Origin: Mytilisepta virgata
Lineage: Eukaryota; Mollusca; Bivalvia; Mytilida; Mytilidae
Direction: 5' to 3'
DNA: 64,000 nt
NCBI GenBank assembly: GCA_028015205.1
Contig: JAPWFG010000025.1
Span: 124,001 to 188,000 of the forward strand
The translations under genes and the position numbers were made by a program. The notes beneath the pieces are model-generated. The model made no database searches. It saw nothing but the letters and a program-made list of their open reading frames with translations, and was not told where the DNA came from. This document shows positions 43,001-58,000 of this stretch, piece after piece. Every line of letters starts with the position of its first letter. Positions within the stretch are counted from its first letter, which is position 1.

Positions 43001-46000
43001 AGGGCCACCTAAGGACCATTCCACCAACGTTTGGTCTCAATTGGCTCAGTGATTTCAGAGGAGAACATTTTTAAAGGAAAGTTTACGCTGGATTCCGTCT
43101 TTAAAAGGCAAAACCTCCTATAAGGGGTCAATCAATGATTTGGTTATGTTAACTTATTTGTAGATCTTACTTTGTTGAACAGTTTTGCTCTTTACAGTTT
43201 GTCTTTATCTATAATGATATTCAAGATAATAATCTAAAACTGCACAATTTCCTTAAAATTAACAATTCAGGGACGGTAACCCAACAAAGGGTTGACCGAT
43301 TCGTCTGAAAATTTCATGGCAGGTAGATCTTGACCTGATGAACCTTTTTACACGTGTCAGTTTTTCTCTAATTGCTTTAGTTTTTGAGATATAAGACAAA
43401 AACTGCAGTTTACCCCTATGTTATATTCGTATACAGCATAGTATAAATTTACTATATCTAATATTAGTATCTTTAGATTGTTATTTTGAAACTCCTGGGA
43501 TGATGCCTCTGCTGGTGGACCCTAGGTCCCCGAGGGTATTCGCCAACCCAGTCGTCAGACTTGTCTGACATGATTATTCATGGATTTGTTACAGAAATTA
43601 CCAGTATTTAGCAAAATTAAAAAATAATAGAAATACTAAGGGTTCATTCCTTGTATTGCACATGGTAGATCTCCTTAGCTGAAATTTGGCTTCCTATTTC
43701 GGTATTTTTGGTTGAGTACTTCTTGTTTAATATAAGTTTGGTTTTTGGTCTTCCAAATGTTTCGGTTTTAATGCTGCTGATGAGAGGTAACTCCTTGAAA
43801 TGCGTCGTATACAGCATAGTATAAATTTACTATATCTAATATTAGTATCTTTGGATTGTTATTTTTAGCCATGTCACCCATCGGACACATTTTTACACTA
43901 GATACTCTTATGATGCTTGTGGCCAAGTTTGTTTCCATTTGGCCCAGTAGTTTCAGAGAAGAAGATGTTTGTAAAAGTTAACGGACGGTGGACTCCAAGT
44001 GATGAGAATAGCTCACCTGACCCTTTGGGTTAGATGAGCTAAAAATGGTGATGGAAGAAATAAAACCAAGAAAGATCAAACGTCGACCAAAGAAGTTTAT
44101 GATATAACATACATTCATTTCAACTATAACATGTAAATGTATTAGGACAACTGATTGTATAATACCGACAAAAGAATATCGAAGCATTAAAACAGTTGGA
44201 AAAGTCTACTAATTCAAAGTGCAATGAACAGACAAAGTCTGGCGAATGGAAAACAACAAACTTGCATGTAAGCCACATGTATAGCTAAAAGAATAAAAAC
44301 GTAAAAAAAACTAAAGAAAACTTTAAAAAGACATCACAGAAACTAAAACACTAGCAATGCGAACTCCCATAAAAAGCCGGGGCTGACATCAGGTGCTCCG
44401 AAAGTGTAAGCATTTCTTGCTCTGTTAATCAATTATAATAAAACACTCTAAATTAGAATATGGAAAAACTAATATTTAATGTCAGAAGTATTACATGTTT
44501 TAACTAATATAAGGTATGCTTAATTTGAGGTATTATTTGTTTCTTTTCGTTAAAGTTAGAACATTCTTTCGATTATATGTCATAGGAAAGGTATGTTTTT
44601 CACTGAAATATATTTTATAAAATTGTAAGGAGATTTTGTTCTTTTTTATCTTTTAATTCTGATAAGATGAAACCTAAAGTCGAAAAAATAGAAACATGTG
44701 CATATCATTTAACTTTTCACTTTACCTGTGTGATAAACTTAAAATAATAATATATTTTGACAAGAAAAATATTAATATAAAAACGATTTCTATAGTTACT
44801 TACGTGGCAATATATTGTGTTCAGCGGTTTTCATCCGATTTTCAGTAGCTTTCGCCGCTGAAAAATCGTCATCTGTATAATTTGGTAGTAGCAGCTGTAA
44901 TCGCTATTAAAACAAAAGCAATAAGTAGTAAAAAAGTGTAAAATAATGCTGAGAATAATACAAAGTTGAAATAAGCACATCTTTTTAAAATGTTTCTGTA
45001 CATGTATGCGTGATGTTTCTACAACATTAAGAACACAAAAGAACAAAAGACAGCTGGCTAACACTGCATTTTTCATATTTAAGTCATTTAGAAGTTGATT
45101 GATTAATTATTGATAAACTTTTAGTGGGAATTATTATATGCAGTTGCAGACTTGATATGAATATTATTCTTGCTTTTGATGAGTTTTTAACAATTTCCTT
45201 TGAGGAATATTAACATGACTTTATTTTAGCCGAACAGTCTTTGCTCCTAGCCTTAAATACAGAAAAGGTAACGAGTACCAATTATAATTTTTTGGTTTGA
45301 CCAGAGCACCTGCGACTTCCCACTACCGAGACGAGCATGGTCCCAACGATGCGTTTATATGTTGATACACATTTCATTTTTATATTTATCTCCTCTAATT
45401 ATGTCAGATAATAAAATTGTATTTCGTACGTTATCAAATTGTAAGGTGTTGTAATATTTATAGGCTGCCCTTGCAAAATGTAATGTAAAATCATTGTACA
45501 TGTATCTTTCAATTTGTCTTACTTACAGTATAAAGTTTGTATTTACCTGAAATTCTTGTCTGAGATTTGTCTGATTTTTGGGTACTGTCTGTTTCAGTTG
45601 TTTTTCTGAATATTCACGGAAACCGTTCTTTGGAACAGAGGTGTCAGGAACTTCAAACAGTTCTAATAAAGCTTCATATATAGCAATATACTGGTCCTAA
45701 ATGTGAATGTACCGAATGTAACACCATATATGAGTATGTCTTCGTTTCAATGATCAATAACTATATATTTTGAAACATTGTAACCCCATACTTATAGTGT
45801 CATGTAGTCGATGGTGCTATTCTCATTCACTTTGGAGGGTCTCGGTGGTCGAGTGGTCTAGGTAGTTCGTCATTACTACTAATGATCACTAGGCTGTTAA
45901 CACTGAGGTTGCGAGTTCGAATCGCACTTGTGGTTGGGTGTATTTGACTCCGATCTAAATTGACAAGGATTGTAAATTTTCCTACCGAAGGTCGGTGGTT

Positions 46001-49000
46001 TTCTCCGGGTACTCCGGCTTCCTCCGCCGCGAAATAGCCAAATGTGCTGAAAACGGCGTAAAACCCCCAACTAAACAAACAAAACATTCACTTTGGATTT
46101 ATTTATTTATTTTCCAGCAATATTATATGAGCGAGGTCAGCCATGTTTTTATATTTGGAGCCACAATTAATGGTATGTTTATTTATGTTGAGTCTGTAGA
46201 ATACAAAGTCATAATTCGAAATTGGTATTTCAAGGGCTTACATTTTCAAAATGACATGCATAATGATTTGATGGTCAAGATGATTCGGGAATGACTGTTA
46301 ATTGACCTCTTGGATGTTCTCTTCAACTTTATCTTAGACGCTGAAGAATGTGAAATTTGAAGTCATTGTCTCTCAGGACAGCCAAAAAAAAACGTTCGTC
46401 GCTTGAAACTGTTTTCCCGTCCCATAGTCGCATTGGTGTTTGTTAATACACTATAACTATTAATTTTTCTACAGGATATTATTCATACTTACAACTGTCT
46501 GTACCATATTCATTCTATCTTTTCTCATCATCTTGACGTAATCCATGACGTCAACATATCCTGTTATTTTTCCATTGTCATATAAAGAATCTATAGCAAT
46601 GAAGGTCCCAGTCCTTCCAATACCGGCACTGGGGACGATTAAAACAGTTTAATTTGAAAGCTATTTTGTTCTTCGTTTTTAAAAATAGATATATAATAAT
46701 ACAAAGCAAATGATCTCTTCCGGGTTTTAGTGGAATTAGATAAAATTACAATAAAAATCGTAGAAAATGTCCTGGTATATCTACTATATGATCATGTTTG
46801 ACATTTTACTTGTTTTCTTCAGGCTAGTTGGGTAGAATATTTAGCAAAGAAATTTACATGTCAAAAAAAATAAAATGTCTGAAAAAGAAAGATGTGTTAA
46901 TCCTATTATTACCTGCAGTGCACGATCATGGGCCCTAGGTGATCTGCTGTACCTGTTTTAACCTTTCTGTAGAAGTTGACCAGCTTAATCTTATCTGGGA
47001 TACTATGGTCAGGCCACTGTGTAAAATGAAAATGCTGCACTGTTCGTTCTTCTTTCGTCTAGAAAATATATGAGAGGGTTTTCTCAATTTAATTGTAATA
47101 ATCTAGAAAAAAGTATCAATAATATCATAAAAATGTAATTGTACCTTTTGCAAGTCGTAAACATTTATTGCTTTTCCTATCACATAAAATACCGACACAA
47201 GCAGAATTTCCTTGATTTAATTCTCTTTTATCTAAATATATACAGACACGTTGTTTTTCTTATAGCCTATAAATAGAAATTCATCAAAATAGGACGAGCT
47301 TGTATTTTCATTGATACATGTACTTTTGAGGCCATATATGATTTGTTGTTTATCAGATTAACTATAAAGTTTAAGTTTGGTAATCTCTAAATTTCTTTTA
47401 TTCTAGTAGACTAATTCTTCTTATAATGGTCTATCAAAAGTTTGTTTTCAGTCGCTTACTGATTTCAGAGATATTTTATATAGCAGACTAATGACAATAG
47501 ACAACAATAGAGAACTTATGACGGGCGCAAGTATGAGGGGTAAAAGATAATTTCAGCAACACATACAAAGCCAGTAATAGTTCATCTTAATTCTATATTT
47601 CACAGTTTTTCTTATTTAAATTTCATCACCATTACCATACTGTCAAAAACTTTAATTTCTCTGTATACGTAAACGGAGTGTTCAACTTCTGTTGTCAGGA
47701 ACAAGTTGTAATTTTCCATCGTGAGTCCTTCACTTGTAGAGTTTGGCCAATATTGATCACATTTCTTCTACAAAAATAACAAAAGATAGAAAACAATTTT
47801 TTTAATTACTTTTGATGCACGTTGACAAGTTTTCCGGAACTTTTTCACACCCCTATAGTGTGTACTTTTTCAAAATGAATTGTAAGATATGTGTTGCAGC
47901 AAGAGTATATACAGAAACATATCTAATAGTAATTTATATATATATTCAATGTAATAAAAACTAAAGTAATATGATATAAAAAACACACACTGCTTTTCAA
48001 CAAGCAAAAACCGAACAAATATTAACAAATAAGAAATCTTGAAAGAAATGTAGGTGCTGAACAAACATAAATAACACTTTCTGAAAAGAATATAGGCTGA
48101 GGATATTATGTCGGTTTGATGATTATTTAGGTAATATTAATCAGCATTTAAATATGCTTCATAGTTTCTGTCATTCACATCAGACAATTTTACAATTGAT
48201 GAATTTGGAATGGACCGTCTTATAGAGTTATAACTTACATATTATTAATATAAGACCATTCTTTTCAAAGAGGACACATATACATAAGGAGCAAAACAAA
48301 ATGCAATAAATTAGACAGACAAACCCAGGAATACAAGTGAACAACCACAAACTCAACAAATAAACACTGGAAACTAAAATAAAACAATAAACACAACGAA
48401 CTCCTATAAAATCCGGGAGTGAGCTCAAATCCCTTCTCCTCTTCTATACCTTAATTATTGGCTAGATTAAATACATCGGGACGTATTATCAGTCCATTAC
48501 TTTGAAGTAATGTTAGAGACAACATACTGAACTAAAATATCCTACATGAATGAGACAAGGTACAACACAGAGAACAACATTCTAAATCTGTATTTAGAGC
48601 ACAAAATGTCATGACAAGTTTATTCGCTTAGGTCCAATCTCCAAAAATGACCACACTATCCTCACATTTTCATAGTGTCTTTGGTTTAATATGTCAAGGG
48701 AAAAAATGTAAAATATTGTTATACTTAACAAAGATAGATGAAATGATTTCATGTATTATTACCATTATCATATTTTTGCTACTATACTGTTGAAATGTTG
48801 GATCTAAAACACTGAAACATTTTATAAGGGCAAAAAGATAAAAAATAAAAGTTAGAAAGTATATAGACATTTCAACAATTTTGTGTGCTCTTTGGTGTAA
48901 ATTTTAAGTTTTAAGTACTTTACATAAACCTAAAAAAATGTTTCATTCATAATTAAAAAAAAAATCTAACTAACTTCTCGCATGGGATAATTCTAAATAA

Positions 49001-52000
49001 AAAAGCATCATACTTACTCCTCCTAATTCTTCAAGCCTTGTAACCATTACAATTATACCAACATTTTCCTGCCATACCATGTGCCAAAAATCACGAAGAG
49101 TATTTTCCTTGGGACCTATATAAAATTATTCTCTATTAAAGATTAAGATGTGTTGGTACAGGAAATAGGGAATTAGGAATAATAAAATTGTAGTATTTTT
49201 TTTCTCCTAAACAACATAAAAAATACCAATAAAACCTTTTTAACATGTGTAATACAATAAGCTGTCTGAAAAGTGGAATTAAGTTTCATAACGTTATTGT
49301 GTTTTACGTAATCTAATAAAGACAAATAATATGTAACTAATGGATGCTATACTGGCAGCTTACTGTTGTTACCATTTAGTTCAGTAAATCACACACTTAG
49401 AAAAGTAAACCGTATTTCAGCGCCTGTACATATGCATCAGGCATAAGAATGCGGACACATTTAAAAATAAAAGCTGACAAACCTTGAGATGCTATATATG
49501 CCTTTTTCTTTTTATAATTCTGAAATAAAATAATCATATTTAAATTCAAATCTCTGAGAAAATATTCAATAGTTTTGTTGAAGTAACAAGATGTTTGCAC
49601 CAAAAAGTCACATTCTGGCTATAGGGTTTTCCTATATTTATCTATCGAAATCTTTGTAGCTGCATATAATTATATTATTAATGATATGTTCTTTGCTGTA
49701 GAATGAAAAGAATAAATATAATAAAATAAAAAGAAAATCAAGTAAAAAATATGTATATAAATAAGTAATATGAAATACAAATACATACAATATGGAGTTT
49801 TTTCTTGCAGTTAAAATTATCCAACAATTAACAACCTTTTACTTACATCGATATAACTTGCATTAATGTAATCGTTAACAGAGCATCCTTTTAAAATTAC
49901 TCTTGAATGGTCATCTGAAATACAATATACAACGGTGGTAATTACAATGTATTACGGTTTGTGTAAACTATGCATGTTTCGTCAATGATTCTTATATGAA
50001 GCGTACTTCATTTTAGCAATATAAAATCCAATTCTTAAATTTTATCTCCAGTTAAAGAGATGGTGTATTGTTGTTAAAAAGATGATAAATACCAAAACTT
50101 CTCATTAGTTTTTCAAAATATACTCAAAATTCGGACATCATACACATAGCTGGGTCTTTTTTTTATGAATCCATGGATATATCCAATGAATTGTACTTGA
50201 TGCAAAGATTGCACCACTGATGTTCTTTTTGCTTACCCTTCTAGAATATCTGGGTTTAGGTCTAGTTTTTCAGTATTGTGAGGATTGCTCCCCATTTATT
50301 GAAGTTTTCGTTTGTATATGTTCATTATGTTCATTTGTGTTACAAAGTTTGTATGTAACATGACTTTTGGATTTCTTACTATGTATTCTTGTTCCGTTTA
50401 ATTGAACAACAGACAATTCATGGGTGTAGTCATTATATTTGATCATTAAGAATTATTTAGCAAATTATATTAAAATCAAAATGTTAATAAAATATTTATT
50501 TTGTTATTTAAGACATTTATGAGAGAGATATAATGAACTATTTTTTTACATGTACATATAATCACTGAAGGCATTATCAAAGTCAAAGTGTTTATGGCTG
50601 TTCCTTATCCATGAGTCCAATGAGGTTTGCATAATCGCTAAACACAAAACGTTTAAGACGTCAAATATTGTTCTGACTGAATTATCAATATGTATACATG
50701 TAGACGGTTTTATAACTATCTCTGATTGTACATATATTTGTTCGTTGTTGGACTGTATAAATGAATTCAAAACGTTCGGAATTGTAAGTGAAAATAATTT
50801 AAATTTGAATATATTTACATGGCAATGTAGTTATAAAGCGGTTCTTAGTTTTGTTTTCCATCTTTTCGCCATTCTTGTGTTCATATATACAACCATTCGG
50901 CAGTGTCTGAGAACAAAGTAGAAATTAAAATGATTTAAACAATAATAAACCAGAAAATATAATCAGCTTCTTACAAGGAAGGAAAAATATCTCTTGAGAT
51001 ATTGGTGGTCGTTCTTACCAAGGAAAAAACTTTCCCTTGTCATAAACTGTAAGCATAAAACGTGCAAAACAATAACACCTCAGAAAATTGTTTGAGATAT
51101 AATAACACCACATTAACCCATTCGACCGACAGATTAAATTCAAAGCATACAAGACACTAAAATGACGATCAAAAACAGGAGTTAGACGACAAAATAGCAT
51201 TCAAAATTTGAAATATGTATAAAAAAACGGATATTTACCAATATTAATTCATTCCACACATATCTATTATATTAAATGAAAGTTACTTAAATGTTGTTAT
51301 ATGGCGTCACTATTGCTAGCGTCAATTTCGTTTACTATACTGGTATTTAAGGAAAAAAATATGCTACATGTATACGTTGTACCTCGTACTCTCTTCGAAA
51401 CTCCTCTGTTCTGTGTTTATCGGTTATAGTCTTCAACAAGCTTTGCACTGGAATTTTAGTTTGATGGAAATCTGGCTTTGGAACGATATTATTAGAGACA
51501 CATGGATTCCTACCACTTGGCATTTCCCCCTGATTCCTTCTATCACTAAGTTCGATGCAAACTGGCACATCACGATGTATACTGTTATTAGCTATATGGA
51601 ATTATTGTTAGGATTTGGATAAATGATTTTTATAACACTCCTAATTATTTGAAATAAAATAAAGATAAGCAAAATTGGTTCGCGAGAAAATACATCCAGC
51701 AAATACTACAATCAACGTTTTAGCTTTCCATGACATTCTGCCAATGGGATAACGATAATTAATGTATTAAGCTAATTTGGAATAGTAATTCGGCATAATG
51801 TTGTCATATTATTTCAAATAAAATACATAATATAAAGTGTATTAAGGGCTAATGTTCCTCAAATACACAAATGAAATATTAAACACCAATTTCGAGATCA
51901 CAGAAGTGAAGATTGATTTATAAGGGACATATGATAATTTTGGTAACTAATTACATCCCAGCTGAACGAGTTTATGTTGAAAACTTCAAGAATATATAAC

Positions 52001-55000
52001 TAACATATAGTGAAATTATACTGTTTATAATATAAAACTATTATACATGTTGAATATGCTTATTTCTATGGACAGCTTTGGACAGCTATTTCTGATAGCC
52101 CAATTAGCCGAGAAGTTCTGGAAATATTATGAAACATGTTAAAACTTTTTTCCGCTGTAATTAATAATATTCATATCATTGTCAGTAAAAATATTAAGAA
52201 ATAAAGACATAAAGAAGTACTCACTAGTTATGGAATTTGCCCTTGGCGTATCGCTTTCAAGATCTGTGTCTGGAGAAACCTTTCTTCCTCTTGCTCGTCG
52301 TTTTCTTAAACAAAGGAGCAGATAAGCTTAGTACAAGAAATATATTAGAGACAATGGAAGTCACCATTCCGGAACAAAAAACAGTCGCAAATCAATGATA
52401 AATATAAAATTGATCACACTCAAAAGGAAAGTATACAATGTATTCTTGGTATTCATCTTGATTTATCGTTGAACGTTTAAAATGAAAACTTTCTGATAAT
52501 ACACACTTCTGATTAGATTGGTACCCAATTTTTACACCAATAACGCATTATACTTTTAGTTTAATGTTGAAATGTGAATCATATTATATACAATGTGTAT
52601 TTAAATAATTAAACAGATACATGATACTTACATAACATAAATCAACAATCCTAGTATAATAATAGTAAGAATAAATACTGTAAAAATCACTCCTGCTGCA
52701 ATGGAAGTATTCGAGTCAGAATCCCATTTAGCCGTGACATCATCTGAAATGTAAAACATTAGTCAAAACTCAGTGTCATAAAATGTAGAAATAATTCGAA
52801 AGAGAATGGCCCCAGTGTCTGTCAGGTTAAAATTAAACATTAGATAGCCAAAAGATGTCAAATTTAAAAGAAGATTTGATCCATAACTATATATGTATCG
52901 TTAAAAGAATGGCTGTCAAAAGACTTTCAATTGTAAAGGGAAAACATTATAGAAAGGTTTCTCTACTGACCATTAGCTGAAATGTTACCATGTGGCCATT
53001 TGTATTACGGGATGCATATTATATTTATATATGCGAGAACCTAATACCCCCTTTAATGTTTCAACACTGAAAGGTTCGTTTTATTTGATGACATAAACTT
53101 ATTCAGGTGTGACTGACACTTTCAATACGAAATTTGGCAAAAATTTAAAAATGGGAACTGTTATGACTATCGACATGATCGATACACAAATATTATCTTG
53201 TACTATTCCAGGCATTAGATATCGGTAGGACAGTATGAGACTTTGGATACGATAGCTAGATATTATTATGGACCAATTTATAGGTATTTTAGAGTGTTAA
53301 AACGAGCTATACGATACACTAGTAAGAATACACATTGTGACGCCATAGCATCGCCCACAAAAAACACTATTATAATTTTAGATTTTTCTTAAATTTCCGA
53401 TAAAACACATGAAACCCAATAGTTTTTGGTTTTGCAAACAGACGTTCAGTATAATTATATTAAAAAGACAAAAATCGGTACAAGTGCATCAAACATGTCA
53501 AATGTTACCAAATGATCATCAATAATCCCTTTTTTGGCCAAAATTTGCATATTTTCTTAAAAGTTAATTGACATTTTCCACCAATTGTCTATCAGAAAAT
53601 ATAAATATAATATGGAGTATGCTTTAGCCTAAAATCGGGCGAAGCCCATATCATAATAAGAATGAAAGACTTTCTTTAAATAATGTACTTACCAATCTTG
53701 ATATTCCTTTTATTTCAATGTACGTAGCAATATTTTTTAGTCCGTCGTCATGTAAACACGGCCATATTGGAAGCCGTTGTTATGGTGTCATATTTGTAGG
53801 TCATTGAAGAAATTTTAGAATAAAGTTCCCAATTGCGCACAAAAACTCGAAAAAAAGTCGGTGGAAAATTATATCGTTTTAAGTTTGTTCAAGTGCCAAA
53901 ATATTTTTGAAGTCGCGTTGTATTTTTTAGGGTTTCTGGTATAGATTTACAAATGCTACTTCCGGTTTGAACTACAGTCTACTTGATATCTGGATTTGAG
54001 ACCCATATTCTACACTTAGTCGGGTTTGCCCGATATGAACAAACAAATAAATAAATATAAAAATTAATTAAAGAGTAGAAATGAGATAATAATTAACACA
54101 GATAACAGGGAAGGTAAACAAATGACCTGGAGATACCATATGTACCAATCAGCCTATACCATCCAATCATTAGAGATGCAGAGAGAAAGAGCACAAAAGA
54201 AAACCAAACAAAAACATAGAATGAATTGAGACAAGATAGCCTTGGATACCACATTTAGCAATGGCGGGGAAAAAACTGGTTTGATAGGTACCCAAGCCCT
54301 ACCCTCTTCTTATCTATTATGAATGTCTGGTGCATAATGGACACTATCAATACCAACACATTTTATGATTGCCAAAGGAAGACCAATATGTAGAAATTAT
54401 AAAATTAGTTGGACGATACCAGAAGTAGACAGCACTGTAAAATCGACTGATTTATATATTTGAACAATTATTTACTCTTACCATGCCTTGTTGTATTAGA
54501 TGTAGTGTTGTCTTGGATTTCGATATTGTCTGAAATGAAAAACTTTAGTTTATTACTTGCTTATAAAAACATACCCTTTCAACATCTTATTTCACAAATT
54601 GTTAAAGTCGTCACCGAGTTATCGAACTTTTTTCCATTACAGAGTTATCTCCCCGAAGACCGCTACCCTTGTTATCATGTAAACTCAAAAACCTCAATAG
54701 AAACATTAAAACTTAAGGGTGGAAAATGTTCAACTACGCAGACAGATGTTTCATTACATTGGTTCAAAGAGATTTGACAACTCCTTCAAGGAGCATAACT
54801 CAATCAAAATCTAGACGAAAGACTCTAAGGGTCAAACGTAAGGTTAGAGATCAGATACCAATATGGAACTTTACAGTTATGATCTACAAGCAATTCCAAT
54901 AAAAATAATGTCAAGGTCAATTGACAAGGTTAAATTCTAAACTGACTTTTGCTTGTTATCAGTATTCCTCTGAAACGGTAGACGATAGCTAATGAAATGT

Positions 55001-58000
55001 AGTGGGAAAAATGTAAAGGACATTGAGACGCAACTGTCTAACATAAGGTCAATGTAGTATGACGTCATCTCATAGGAGTTATTGTCCTTAGAACATAAAC
55101 TTTAACATTGCTCAAAACTTTATCCCATTTACTTTTAATTATTATTTACAGTTACCATGAATAATTCAATAGTGTATTCTTCTAGTTTATTGATTACTTT
55201 AAGACCGTTTTTATTCATGAAAAAAGAACTTGTAAATTATTTATTTATAGTGATTTTATAGTTTTTTTTTTTCTTTTCACATTGTAAACGTAATATTGAT
55301 CCGACTATAGCATACGTATGTACCTATTATTTGTTTATTCCTTTTATCCATGGTTGACACTGACAATTTTGTTTTTATCGCCTTTTTAGATTCTGTTAAA
55401 ATAAAAATTTGCTATAGTATACATGTATGTTTCGGTAAACAATATCAATACCTAAGTTAGTACTTGCACATACGTTTGAAGGTGATTTTAAGTACATGTA
55501 AATTATTATGCAATAATATTTATTAAAACTAAAACAAGCTAAAAGTATAGAGAAAAGCGAATACGTCAAATAGAAATAGATTTACTACCTTTCGGTTGCA
55601 TTTAAAAGGGATTTATCTTGCAACCAAGCAACGACAGATGTGATATGACTGATACTTGGCAGATAATTCTCCCAAATATACGAGAAGAAATGAAAAATAT
55701 TACAGTCTCATGTGAAATGAATTAACAGTTACCGATAATTTATAAGTATACGAAATTGTAAGGGTATATATTAGAAATGAATATTTTCATAGATTATAGT
55801 AGTAATTAATTGTTTATGTACAGGGTTAGATGTTCGCCGATAGTGTTCAAATTGTGAACGTGGAGTTGATTCGGGATATATTCCCCATAAGTTTACGGTC
55901 AACATGGCATCAAATCAACATCCGAGAAAACGAAACAAGTTTATTTCGCGATATCCCCTTCCACTACCAGCTTGTAAGTAAAATAATTCATTTCCCAAGG
56001 AAGACAATCTAAAACAATATCGAACAAGCTCTTTGTTATCAATGATTTTTTACGTAATACTTGTAGCAAAGTATCATTGGTAACTCGAATGAATGTTTGT
56101 TTCCTGCTTGCATATTGAGATGTCATGTCCCTTATTTTACTTTAAATAGTTGAATGTTCAATTACAACATGCTCGATGACAAGTTAATATCTCGTATATG
56201 TGTAGCTCATATAAAATGTATGGATGTCCATAACTAATAAAACTTGAATATTAAATCTAACGGTCCTTGCGTTATCCAGACTTTAGCAAATTTGACTTTA
56301 ACGTTGTAAATCAATACATGGTTTCGGTATTGAAGCTTATATCCGGTAATTTTATGAGAAATTGTGTGTTATATTTTAACAGTTGTAAAATAGATTTAAC
56401 TAACGTAAAGTAAATAGTCTTCATATATACATTCTTGTTTGGATTAAAGAACTTATCTTACATGTTTAAAGAAAACATTTAACGAAATTCGATATAATAG
56501 TTGATGCATAATCACGATGAAAGGCAATGGTTATAGAAATGTGCCTACTTGACCAAAAATGTGTTGTGTAAAAGTTGCACTGAAGTTCATTTTCGTAAGC
56601 AAAATTAATATACGTTATTATTTTACCGCCCAATTAAATTTGTCATCTTTACCGGTAATATATGTTTTGTTTTCACCTCTATTCATTTTATAGCTAAAGC
56701 AAACGCCACTGAAAGGAAAAGTTCGACTTAAGCATAGAAAAAAAATCCATTAGATACATCAGCACATTTTCGTTTGGTTCTAAAGGTGCAATCCATTGTG
56801 AAAACCTGTTTTCTATGATAGGGATTCAGATTTTTTTAGATATTCAGTTTGTGCTTGTGCAGTTCTAAATATATCTATTTTTCATGAAAATCGGACCAAT
56901 TTACTTGCGATCATGACACTCTTCGGCATAATTTTCTGTATAATTCCAGGTTTAAGGATACATTTAATGGAAGACGCAGGCAAAACTCCACTATTCTCTC
57001 GTAAGGCTATACGTTTGGATTATGGAAATGCTCTATGTCATAGTGTGAACGGTTCAATTTTATCTCAACTTCGGTGTGTTCAGAACACCACAGCCAGGCT
57101 AGTAATCTCGAAAAGAAGTATGAACATATCATTCCCGCATTTTGACTCTTCATTTGTTACCATTTGAATTGTGATGCCAGTATAACTGCTACCATATCAA
57201 TTCAAAGCCTTGCATGGACTTGTTTCTACTCACTTTGAAGAACTAATACATTTGTAACGAGAAATACTGTGAGCAAAGCTCACTACTTGATACCCCCGCC
57301 TTACATAAGATACATGAAGGAAATGTCAATATTTTGGATAAGAAAACTCCAACAGCAGTGAAATGAGTTTCATCAAATTCCATTCAGTGGTTTAGGAGGA
57401 GTTGCGGATGGCATACTTGAACCCCCTATCACAATGAATGGCAAAGTTCATGTGTTGGTATGGGAAACCCCAAATGTTGGTCAGATCAAAATCTAAATTA
57501 GGAAGTGCAATACAGCATCATGTAATACAGATCCTCTGAAAGTTTCATCAAATTCCATACAGCGGTTTAGGAGGAGTTGCGGATGGCATCATGGTACCGC
57601 TATCACAATGAATGTCAAAGTCCATGTTTTGGTATGGGTAACCCCAAATATTCATCAGATCAAAATATAAAATAGGAGATGCGCTATGGCATTATGTAAT
57701 AAAGATCCTCTGACTTTCAATGTGGTAGGAGGTACTATGATGTCATCCGCAACTCCTCTTAAACCACTGTATGGAATTTGATGAAACTTTCAAAGTCCAT
57801 GTTTTTCTATGGGAAACCCCAAATGTTGGTCAGACCAAATTCTAAAATAGGATATGCACAATGCCATTTTGGGATAAAGATTCTCTGAAAGTTTCATCAA
57901 ATTCCATTCAGTTGTTGAGGAGGAGTTGCGGATACAAAGGTCGGACGAACGGACGGACACAACAAATACTATATATCCCGCTTTTTTCAAAAGCGGGGGT

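Noticed and set aside
45837..45925. A tRNA-Leu/Ser gene
   Set aside because: The tRNA-like head continues into a SINE core and is bounded by target duplications.
53630..54040. Pair of TCGGGNNNGCCCGA hairpins as element ends
   Set aside because: Each is a small self-complementary hairpin; the 400 bp between them shows no repeat structure.
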